The position numbers were made by a program, and so were the translations under genes. The notes below the pieces were generated by a model. It had not been told where the DNA came from, searched no databases, and saw only the letters and a list, made by a program, of their open reading frames with translations. From Coffea arabica (taxonomy: Eukaryota > Streptophyta > Magnoliopsida > Gentianales > Rubiaceae), in the NCBI RefSeq assembly GCF_036785885.1, contig NC_092323.1:930001-994000 (forward strand): a stretch of DNA of 64,000 nt. Reading direction: 5' to 3'. Positions 27,361 to 37,940 of the stretch are shown here, one piece after another (the first letter of the stretch is position 1; each line of letters starts with the position of its first letter).

Positions 27361-28688
27361 GGGAAAATCGTCCAACACGTCCCTCATACTTTGCAAAATA
27401 ACTTTTTTCGTCCCTCACTTTTAAACGTATAGTTTTATATTCCTTATATATTCACATCGGACAAATTTAGTCTGTAACTAGATTTTCGATCAGGAATCCA
27501 TCATGTGTAAGGCATGTGATCATTTTTTAAAGGTAAATTTATCAAATTATATTTTACATAATCTGATCTATAGTCCTTCATATTTTATAAAATAAATTTT
27601 TTCGTCCCTCACATTTTATAAAATAATTTTTTTCATCTCTCAAATTTCACAAAATGAATTTCTTCATCCCTCACATTTCAACAAATGAATTTTTCATTTC
27701 TCACTAATTATGTGTGTGAGTACATTTTTTTAAACACATGTATATGTCTATTTGATTTTACTTAATAATAGTAGCATAAACACATGTATGTAATTAGGCC
27801 CAACTTGTGGGCTATCTTCTTTTTTTGTATGATTATAACTAATATTTACCAGTAGAACCTTAATTTGCATATTCTTATTGTATTTTAACCGAAAATAACT
27901 TTATTGGCCAACTTGACAATGAATGCAATATTATTTACTAGTTAATATCAGATGAAATCAAATAATCACGTATAATATATGGTATTCGTATTATTAAGTG
28001 AAATCAAATAAACACATACATATATTTATACTATTCGTATTATTAAGCAAAATCAAATATACATAAATATGTATTTAAATGTATTCACACACTTTTTTTT
28101 TTAGGGTTTCCCTCACATACATAATTAGTAAGAAATGAAAAATTCATTTTTTGAAATGTGATGGATGGAAAAATTCATTTTGTGAAATGTGAGGCATGAA
28201 AAAAAATCATTTTATAAAATGTGAGGGACGAAAAAATTTATTTTATAAAATTTGGAGGACTATAGATCAGATTATGTAAAATATAATTTGACAAATTTAC
28301 CCTTCAAAAATGATCACGTGCCTTGCACATGATGGATTCCGACCAAAAAATGATCGGAAACCTAGTTAGGGACTAAATTTGTCCGATGTAAATATGTAAG
28401 GGATATAAAATTACACTTTTAAAAGTGAAAGACGAAAAAAGTTATTTTACAAAATGTGAGGGACGTTTTGGACGATTTTCCCTATGTAAAATATAATTTG
28501 ACAAATTTACCTTTAAAAAATGATCACGTGCCTTGCACATGATGGATTCCGGCCAAAAAATGATCGGAAACCTAATTAGGGACTAAATTTGACCGATGTG
28601 AATAGGTAAGGGACATAAAATTACACTTTTAAAAGTGAGGGACGAAATCATTTTACAAAATGTGAAGGACGTTTTGAACGATTTTACC
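27361..28688. mobile_element. Foldback-type TIR transposon with a duplicated right arm
   Basis: The left arm (27361 to about 27720) begins GGGAAAATCGTCCAACACGT. Its inverted copy (about 28110-28482) ends GGACGATTTTCCC. The arms match over roughly 350 bases, with several CGTCCCTCAC/GTGAGGGACG phrases. A second copy of the outer part of the right arm follows in tandem (28484-28688, period about 210 bases) and ends GAACGATTTTACC. The outer flanks AAATATACA (27352-27360) and AAATATATA (28689-28697) match at 8 of 9, suggesting a Mutator-type 9-base duplication around the whole unit. The interior (27780-28080) has no transposase. A solo arm of the same family lies at 42047-42315. Confidence 0.8.
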
Positions 28689-28697
28689 AAATATATA

Positions 28698-28889
28698 TAT
28701 TTTTTATGGGGGAACGGGGCTGGGAATAGAGTCGTTTTAAGGCGGGAATGTCCCGCCCTATTTCTACCCAAGCAGGACAGCCTCATTGCCATCCCTACGC
28801 AGGAACGAGGGAACAATGATCTTAAACCCTAGTCACTCGGTCAGTCCGGAGTGACCCTCCCCGACCCGGGCATTTATTTTTTTGAAAAA
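28698..28889. other. Segment between two transposons, contains a telo-box
   Basis: About 190 bases, GC-richer than the flanking elements. AAACCCTA at 28824-28831 is a telo-box motif, common in promoters of plant ribosome-biogenesis and translation genes. It may be a piece of the ancestral NOC3 promoter or a fragment of another repeat; the surrounding GGGCGGGAATGTCCCGCCC phrase is palindromic. Confidence 0.45.
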
Positions 28890-30079
28890 GGGTTAATTTC
28901 ACATACCTCTCTAAGGTTTTTAACAATTGCAGGAAACTCCCTTCAATTTCTACAAATTACACCTATTTCCCCTATTTTCACTATTTAAGTAACATTTTAG
29001 ATCCAAAAGGCTATATTTTTTTTCCAAAATTCTTATAATGCTATTGAGTTATAATTCACAACAAAAATGTAAAGAAAAAAATTATTTACTTTTTCTATTT
29101 CATTTATATTTATTTCCTACCATTATTACCTATTTATCAACATCGAAATCACTACTAAATAAACACTTATCTTTGCTTTAATGTTTCATTTTTACCTAAA
29201 AATTTATGATAGATACCAATGCATCATCATATATCCTAAAACTCACCTACAATTTCATAACAATATCATTTTTTACTTAATATACTACAATATTTGTCAA
29301 TATCCATAAATTTCAATTCCATGTCTGTCACCTTTTTAATACAAAATAATCTAAATCATCACTACTAATATCAATATCCAATATATTTCATTGACACAGA
29401 GTTCAAAATCAATCAAATTATCTATATATGAATAATATCAATAATTGTAAATAAAAAATAGAAACACAATGCAGTTATAAATATATACTAAAAACACTTG
29501 TTTTCATAATAATCATAAACAGTGTAATCTATATTTAGTTCTTATTCTACTTCTTATCTTTAATTTTTATTTTTATCATTGTCAGTATTTTCATCTTCAT
29601 CTAATTTGATAATGAAATTGGCACTCAATTTTTCATTCGACAATTTCAATTTGATAATACCTATCAAAAATTGAAAACAAAAATGGGCGCAAAGAAACTA
29701 TTTACTAATAATGAAAAATCGAGAATTTGAAATAAATACCAAGATATATAAATATTGGTGGTTTAATGTGTATGGTGATTTTATTAGTAGTGACAGTACA
29801 CATTTGATTGATAATAATAAATAAATGAGTTTGACAAAAAAAATAGATATATGAGAAAGAGAATAAATAGTTAAATGAAAAAAACTATAGTTTGAATTAT
29901 TGGTTAATAATAGATAAGAGATTGTTAATATTTGATAGAATTTTTCAATGAGTTGACAATTAATAAAGGGCATTATTATCTTTTTATCACAACAAATGAG
30001 GTATCTGTAATTATGTAAATTTCAAGAGAGTCGAGTGAAATTGTCGAAAACCTCAAAGGAAGGTTTCTGAAATTATCCC
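28890..30079. mobile_element. Long-TIR DNA transposon, non-autonomous, related to 8387-9362
   Basis: The left end is GGGTTAATTTCACATACCTC. The reverse-complemented right end is GGGATAATTTCAGAAACCTT, almost the same start as the element at 8387. Inner TIR parts (CCTATTTCCCC, CAATTTCTACAAATTAC) are more diverged. The flanks are A-rich, so no target duplication can be called. The 1190-base interior is AT-rich with no transposase frame. Confidence 0.7.
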
Positions 30080-30120
30080 AAAAAAAAAATCATGGGATTG
30101 TGTGTTTATTTTGATTTTAT

Positions 30121-30238
30121 TGGGCCATGATAGGCCGGCAAATGGCATTGGGCCTTCTATTTGATACCAACACAGCACTGTGAACTGAATAAGCCATTTA
30201 GGGCCCATTTTCTTCCCTTTCTATTGAGGATTTGGGCC
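30121..30238. promoter_or_regulatory. Cluster of four TGGGCC/GGCCCA (site II) motifs
   Basis: TGGGCC at 30121-30126, 30149-30154 and 30233-30238, and GGCCCA at 30202-30207: four hits in 118 bases. Site II elements (TGGGCC/T) are bound by TCP factors and are enriched, often with telo-boxes, in promoters of plant ribosomal and ribosome-assembly genes. The only nearby gene of that kind is NOC3, now about 2.9 kb downstream on the minus strand with two transposons in between. Assignment to NOC3 is inference. Confidence 0.45.
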
Positions 30239-31027
30239 AACTTGCTTAATATGATATTCTTTTTCTCTCATTCTTAACGAAAATGAAGTACTTCTAATTT
30301 TTTTTTTTTTTTTATCATCATGATAGATTTTATGTTATAACTACTTCTACTTTATATTGGAGGGAAGGGAGATCTAAAGAGGTGAAAGAAAATATGGTAC
30401 ATGTACTCTACGCTAGAGGGAAGGAGGACCTAAAGAGATCAAAGAAAACTCGATGAACCACTACCAGTCAAAACATTTGATTTCTTGATCTATATCCAAG
30501 GAAAATTTTAAAATTTTTTTAATGGCCAACTACTCTAAAAGTAGTTAGTTGAGTACTTCTGATCCACAATGCATTTATTTGGAACTGTTGAGGGGGGTGC
30601 AAACATTTTTTTAAAATATGTATATGTATTTTTTGCTTTCAGTCAATCGCTATCTTAATCGAACATTTTTGGCTTTATAATATTGACTTAAACACCCTAT
30701 TTCCAGCTTCCTCATAAAACATTATTAAAATGAAATTGAACCCACATTAACCATGACAGACTCTACTTATTATTTATACCCTAACACAAGAGTTTATTTT
30801 AAATTGTAATTTTTTGAATTTGTTTAATTGTAAAAGTTTTGGTTCCTTGTATTGTGTAGAACTTCTCTTCTTCGCTTACGTTGAGTTATACTGTCATTAT
30901 GTGGTAGCAGAGTAAGGCCCTGGGGTGGATGCAAAGTGTATGTATAGAAATTGCTACAGTATTTCATTACTCCACTTGCGCGAGATGATGAGAGAGCAGT
31001 AAGGTAATTGGTGTTGGGATTTGTGTG
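30239..31027. other. Intergenic, no gene recognised
   Basis: AT-rich, with one small tandem duplication at about 30358-30450 (GAGGGAAGG, GxxCTAAAGAG and AAAGAAAA repeated with a period of about 55 bases). No coding signal. Confidence 0.5.
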
Positions 31028-31035
31028 CCCATAAA

Positions 31036-31542
31036 TAGGCCTGTCAACGGGTCGGGTCTAGACCCGGATCCGGACCGGATCCGTGAAATTATTGCGGGTA
31101 TGGGTAGGGATTTAATTCCGTTTCCCGGATCCGGATCCGGATCCGTTTTGTCAAACAAAAAAACGGGTCGGATACGGAATATAGTATTCCGACCCGTATT
31201 AGACCCGGATCCGGATATAAATGAATTAATAATTTAAAAAATATATATTTATCAATATAATTTGATTAGGGTGATGTATTTTAATAAAATTAATTTGATT
31301 TCTTTTCTTATTTGGTTTTTTCTTTGCATTAGTTAGAAATTAGTTTACAAATATATTTTTTCTCATTTTTATTAGAAATTATAAAATTTGGTAAATTTGT
31401 TCGGGTAGACCCGGATCCGGATCCGGAACATAGAATAAAAGACCCGTCGGGTAAACGGGTCGGATCCGGATCCGACATAGTAATTCGGGTCCGGGTCCGG
31501 AATAATGAATTCCGGCCCGGACCCGGCCCGTTGACAGCCCTA
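31036..31542. mobile_element. hAT-like MITE with perfect 8-base target duplication
   Basis: A 507-base element beginning TAGGCCTGTCAACGGGTCGG and ending, reverse-complemented, TAGGGCTGTCAACGGGCCGG. Both subterminal regions are packed with GGATCC, CCGGAT and GACCCGG phrases in inverted orientation, giving long imperfect TIRs of about 180 bases, while the centre (31210-31370) is AT-rich. It is flanked by the exact direct repeat CCCATAAA at 31028-31035 and 31543-31550; an 8-base duplication is the hAT signature. It has no transposase, so it would need a helper in trans. Confidence 0.88.
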
Positions 31543-31569
31543 CCCATAAACAGTTCAGTCTCGCAACCA

Positions 31570-33165
31570 GGTTCTAATACCATTTTTTAGGATTTAAATA
31601 CGAAATAAACAACTATTGATATATCAGATACACAATAATTTAATGACAAATAAATCACAAATATGAAAGATAAATGATACATAAAAATTTAATATGGTTT
31701 GATTCCATCATTAAACATACATCCATAGAGAGAAATCCATTCTTTATTATAAGAGAAAAATTCTATACAATAATATAATTTGAACCCAAATGCAATAATA
31801 TATCATTTATAATCTCTCCCAAAAACCCCCATGTATAAGGCTACGTTTAACCTCTTGTGTGCTCTTATGTATTATTTTATAGTATGTCAACTCACCTATT
31901 TATAAAAAAAATATTATTTTGTAAAAAATCAAACAACAATAGGAAATCAATGCTAATTCATAAACTTATATAGAATAAAAAATTTATTGACTACTATTTC
32001 AAGTAATTAAAACCAATTAAAAAATTAATTACTTCCACTCAAAATAAAAAAATTTTCTAAAAGAGATTAAGTTAATTTCCTAACAAATTTCCATTTTGAC
32101 GAACATTTCTTTTACTAACCATTTGATTTTAACTACCAAATAATATGGTAGCGAACCACACATTCGAATCAATTCAATTTTGGCATCAAATTGATTCGAT
32201 CGACAAATTAACATGTATAATTATCCCGAATTTAATCTCCAGTTGACTCGCAAAAAGGTGTCTCAATTCATCATATCTCGTTGTAGGATTTTTTTTTTCT
32301 CACCATCCCTTGCAATTCGGAATCTCCTTTTGTGAGTTATATTTCTGATCATTGGGGCAACTAAATAATAAAATCATCGTACTTCTTCCTATTCTTAGAA
32401 CCGATCGGCTATGTGTGATTTTCATCGATTCAAGTTCAAAATCAACATTAGATTTCACTTTTTTCTTAATTCTTGAATCACCTGTCTAGATTCACAGTCA
32501 AGTATTTCATACTTTCCGACTTTTCATCATTCACTATTAATTTTTTTTGCCAAATCATGGAAACAAGGATATCAACTATTAAATTGTTGAATTAATACAT
32601 GTACCAACTCATTTGATCTAAATAGTCAATCAGGATTTAACCACGAACCCCGCTCTAATATCAATTTGTTGAAATTCAAGTGCTTGTGAGCCGCCTAATT
32701 TCGCAATAAATTTCTGATACTACTTGTTAAGATACAATTTAATTAGAAATAAACCACAAGTATGAGAAGGTAAATGAGATACAAAAATTGAACATGGTTT
32801 GACTCCATCATTGAGTTTATATCTACAGAAAAAAAAAATCTGTTATTTATTGTGAGAAAAAAATCATATAAAATAATATAATTTGAATCCAAACCCAACC
32901 CTTGTATACTATTTTTTATCTCTTAAGAACTCCCTCTCTCATCTCTATGTATAAGGTTATATATCGTTTGACGTCTCTTGCGTGTTACTTTATAATATGT
33001 CAACCCACCTACTTATACCGAATATTATTTGGTCAAAAATCAAATAACAACCGAAAATCAATGCTAATTTTTAGACTTATATAGAATAGGAAATTTTTTA
33101 GTTACTATTTTAAATAACTAAAATCAATTAAAAAACGAATTACTAATTTTCCAACCGTTAGAGCA
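31570..33165 (-). mobile_element. Two degraded LTR plus primer-binding-site fragments, direct repeats
   Basis: Segments of about 500 bases at roughly 31575-32090 and 32655-33160 are diverged direct copies. Shared phrases include ATAATATAATTTGAA, ATGTATAAGG, AATCAATGCTAATT and ACTTATATAGAATA. At the low end of each, read on the minus strand, is a sequence close to the initiator-Met tRNA primer site TGGTATCAGAGC: TGGTATTAGAAC (about 31571-31583) and TGATATTAGAGC (about 32652-32663). That arrangement, LTR followed by PBS, fits remnants of two copies of a retrotransposon of Copia or similar type on the minus strand. No gag-pol frame survives. Confidence 0.6.
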
Positions 33166-33170
33166 TAAAT

Positions 33171-36100
33171 AACCACATGATGACTTCAGTCAAAGCTTTA
33201 ATGTTTAGCAGAGCAGCAGTGGTAGTCTATTCCAGGCGGTGGGTGAGCAACTTTTAAATCCATTTGAAAACATTAAACCAAAGGAGCAGTCATCATAAAT
33301 GCCTTAATTAGCGCCATGATGATGAACCTCTAGCTGCCTGTACTTCTTGGCTAAGGACATCCCTTTCGACGAAATTTAGGTAAATACTCTTTTCCATCAT
33401 TAATTCAGAGGGTGGTCTATAAATTTATGAACGAGAATGCCTTTTCTTTTATTGTATTATGATAATATTATAATATCGTAATTAGTAATTCACCTCTCAA
33501 GATATATACAGCTATATATATATATATATATAGAAGTGTGTGTGCGCGGGCGCGCGAGTTCTCTCTACGTACAATCATACAAGTTGGCAAAAACAGTTGT
33601 CGAATCAAATGTTCCTTGTATATGCTGTTGGCTGCTCGAGTACCCTAAATTCATGAAACAAAGTCCTTGTCGATAGTCAAGACTCCAGAATGGCTTTTGA
33701 TAACGAGACGAGCACGCATCCTTTCATCAACCAATGTGTGCGTATCCATTAATTAATTCAAGGAAATACACATACCTTCGCAAAGGGGTTCCTTTCCTGT
33801 ACTTTATTTATTTATTTATTTTTACCATAATTTTGGTTATTGTGGTTGATTGAAGTAAATAGCCAAAAGCAGACAAAATGCTCCGGAACTGAAGCTTTTA
33901 TCAATTCAGATAACTATTTGAACTCCTAAATTCTGAAGCTTTTGTTGTTGTTCTTCTTTTTTTTCTTTTTTTTTTTTGTTCTTCTTTCTTTTTCCTTTCC
34001 TTTGGGATCTCTTAATCTAAAACTAGTGGGCCTTCTTGAAGGTAAAAATAAAATTAAAAAAAAAATATAGGCTAAAGAATCAAGATCTCTGTATTAATAG
34101 TCATGATTAATTTGTACAGCTTCCAACCGCAGCATTTTAATAATTCGATTTCGTATATGTGTGTGTATATGTATTTATGAAGGAGCAGACTTGAGCAATA
34201 TTGATGGCGAGACGGGACCTATATCTACTGATATTTATAATCACTTATGAATCCTATCCTCCATTATGGTTGCTGCGGCTACGCAGCTTATTATTAGAGC
34301 AGGAGTCGTAACGTTGAAAGAGGGATGACGGATAATTGTGGGAGCATGAATGAGTTATGATAAATTTATGAATGCAGGGAAAAAGATGGTACAGTAGCAG
34401 TATTATTGATGATTTGCTCTTCACTGAATGAATAATGACGGCAACAACCAAAACCAGAGCCAGAACCAGAACCATTGCGCGCATGCAGATAAATTCATTG
34501 AATTGCTGCTAGCTCTCTTGAATAACGTTTTTAATTTAAGTTGCAGGCATGCCAGTGGATGCCCGGCGATTGAATACAAGGCCAGTGAAAGCAATAAACA
34601 ACCCGCCGGCCTCTCCCCCAAAGTTAAAACGTAAAAGCCACAGTTGCGTATGATGACACACCAAAAAAAAAAAAAAGAAGGCGGCCCCAGCTAGCTGAAA
34701 ATGCAGCTGCCTCTCTCTTTGACGAGCACCAGTACTTGAATCCGCTTCCTTCATTGTGATGAAACATATGATGATGATGATGACGACGAGCTCGCTTTCC
34801 TCATTTATGAATGTGTGTCTACCGCCCAAGGATGCATGCATGGTACTTAGTACTATATACAACAACAACAACAACAACAACAAAAAAAATGAATGAAAGG
34901 GACCCTTTGTGGGCAAAACATAATTTCATATTTTCTCTGAGGTTTTTTTTTTTTTTCAAAAAAAAAATTTCTCTAACTCTGTGGCCGTAAATTTTTATAG
35001 TTTAAAGCGAACTAGTCACTTCCAAAGCTTGGAATTTGTAAAAGTTTCAAAAGAAAAAAAAAACTTGGAATTTATAGTAAAAAAAAAGATTATAACTGGC
35101 GTGCAATTGCATTTACTATATATAAAAAAAAAAAAAAAAAAAAAGCACAGGGGATGGAGGAATTGCTACTATTAGTGGTTTTTTTATGAGAGAGTGATAG
35201 ACATGAATAATCAAACCTAGAAGATGACGAGATAGTTGATCGATATTAGTAGCATAGACAGTTTATCACGTCATGAATTCATTTGAGATGGTAATTACGA
35301 AATACTACTGCTGCTGCTGCTGCTGCTGATTAGTGGTTGAAGTCATGCGACAACAGCAATCTTAACATGCATGGAAATAAGCCGAAGCCGGCAGCCGTAC
35401 CGCCATCCTGATCCCGCAGGGAGAACAAAGTCAACCCTACCTAGTTTGCCTATGATCATTGTTATATTATAAAGTCATACATACAATACAATACTTACTT
35501 ATTCGTGTCCTGATCATGAACCTTTGCCACCTAAAACCTATGGCCAAAGTGGCAGGTGAGGAAATGTGATGGCTCAAGCAAAAAGGAATTCGGAGACTTG
35601 AATCGATCGATCGATCTTCAGAGTAAAAAATTAAGAGCAAACAATTGATGGTAGTTGTTTCGTTTGATTATGGACTATATATTTAATGCAGGTTAGGTAT
35701 GTATAATGAATTGCCGTAGTAAATGCCATAATTAGCATTTGATTTTATGAAACAAAATCAATATCTGTTTGACGAAGTTTAGGTGGACAGTCCTCCCACT
35801 CATTTATGGCAATTCTATGCCACGATGCATGCGTTCCTCCGTCCCGTATCTCTTTCTCTCCGCATTAATAATATAAAGCGGCAGAACTCAGCACAGCCCA
35901 CCAAATTCGTACACCAAGCCAAGCCCCGGAATGAAATTTTCAGCACTACCTACTCAGGCTAAGGCTTGTTAAATTAATTTGCACCGCATAACATGGTTTT
36001 TTTTTTAAAAATTATTTTTTGGTTTTGTGGAAGACCAAGTTGAATTTTCCAAGCATGATGATGGATTGCAAGGCAAAATTTTGTATAGAAATAGAACTTG

Positions 36101-37940
36101 CTTGGAGAGGAAAATCTTCATTTGTAATTGTTGGCATGTTAATTTCATATAATTATTTAGCAGTGTTTTAGTCGAATTTATCGGAGAGTCGAGTTAGAGT
36201 AGTGATTTTATTATTTAGGTTTTCATATTTTATTAAAAAATTTATTATGGTTGTAAGACTTTTCTACCAGATCACATATATAGATAGTCTATATGTTTGT
36301 GATCAGTTGATTAGCATATTTAGTTTTGTCGTTTTAGTATGTGATCAATATATTATAGATTTTTTGGTGATTTTTTCTTTTTTTTTTTTTCAAAAAAATG
36401 TAAAGAATAAAATTTGACGTGTGATTTTGAACAACTGCCGCCTCCACTCTTCACGTCGTCCATTTATGCTTGCAAGTTGCAGGGTGCTTGAATCGAATGG
36501 ATGCAAGTCATGAATTTCAACCCGGATGGATGCTTGTCGTCTCATTGATGATCAAGTCGTACAATTAATGTATGCGTATGGTTTTGACTTCATCAATTGA
36601 TTCAGAACTGGTCCGTAAATGAACTCATGCCGTAAATTTCATGACTTGGAAGGGGATTTGGAAGATAAATGACTATCTTCCTTGCATGCTATTGCTAATC
36701 AGCCATCTAACGTCAACCAGCAGTGCTATATTTATTTTTCAAATGAAAGCATCCCAAGTTAGGTTGGTTTGCGCTAGTGCGCAATGTTATGGAGCAAGCA
36801 TTGGCCCGTGCGTTAATTCCCACTGTATCATGCACAACTCAAAAAGGTCAGAATTCTTTATCATCCATCTTTCGGAAGTTGGAAAGTTTTGTTGACCTAC
36901 GATCACTTGCTTCTCTAGGACTTCCGGAGTAGAGAACAGACTGTACTTGTTCAACACGGACACCCCCTCTTTTCAGTTTTCACCGTCCACAGACCACACA
37001 CAAAAAGTAGAAAGTAGTAGCAGGTGGAAACTCAAAGCACACCAAGTCAATCAACTGTGCGCCAACACAACTGCAACGTCTCTAAAGAGGCGATACAATA
37101 AAACAAGAAATGTCTTTTACACACCCATCTCCAACAACATATTTTGCGAATAATAATTTTTAAAATTTTTTTTAATCTTTAACAAATAATCATATCCAAA
37201 CCAGTAGTAGCATCCCGAGTTCACCTGCCTACAAGAAATGGGGAGCTACAGCTGGTAGGATGTCCTGGTTCCCACGTTTGTCTACCGTTTCCAGTTTCCA
37301 ACACCAAAGTACCAACTACAATCACCACTCCTCGATTCTTAACACCCCCAATTTCATCAAAAAAGAAAAACCGAATGCAGTGAGCGAATGACGCCATTAA
37401 CAACAATACACTCCTGTCCTATCAAAATTGTTTGGGATACGAGTCTGCGAGCCTTTAGTAGAAAAAGTCCGCGCGCGCGCTTGTAACCGCTGAGGCAACA
37501 ATCCTGTACCGTAGGCCTTGCCCATTGATGGGCCTTTCTTGAAGTTTTAATCATGAAATGTGACGGGACGTTTAACTTGTACGGCATTTCACACTTGATT
37601 CGCTCGAGTGATCTTTTCCTCTTTGTCCTAAGCTTTAATTTCTTTCCCCAACTGATATATGCATTGAACCCGCCATTTGATACCTGTGTATTAAAGACAA
37701 AAATACATGCACGCCTAGGCATTGAATCGGGTTAGAAAAGAAACAACACCATTTATGTCAAAAACAAGGGTTAAAAATAAGGCCATGGAAATCCAAAATG
37801 ATTTTTATCTGCTATTTTGTCCCAAGAAAGGAACACCAAAAGCCTTCAAATATTTGGTTGTGCTAATGCTATTGTGTCTTTACTTACAAAAGCTATCTGC
37901 TATCTTTACAAAAAATCAACATAATTGTCCTCATAGGGGC
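33171..37940. other. Intergenic upstream of LTR relics, no gene recognised
   Basis: About 4.8 kb. It contains AT microsatellite at 33511-33531, an ATTT run near 33808, CAA repeats at 34861-34882, CTG repeats near 35309-35328 and long A/T runs. Minus-strand frames at 34254-34484 and 34536-34916 start with hydrophobic leucine- or valine-rich stretches, but these derive partly from TTG/CAA repeats and match no peptide family known to me. Bases 37200-37940 are the 3' flank of the CFL1-like gene. Confidence 0.45.

Noticed and set aside
31025-31583. Open frames with Asp-Pro/Gly-Ser repeats on both strands
   Set aside because: They are translations of the GGATCC-rich inverted ends of the hAT-like MITE.
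34254-34916. Minus-strand frames starting MRAMVLVLALVLVV and MPTKGPFHSFFLLLLLLLLY that look like secreted small peptides
   Set aside because: The hydrophobic runs are partly encoded by simple TTG/CAA repeats, no known peptide motif (CLE, IDA, RALF and others) follows, and there is no splice or promoter support.
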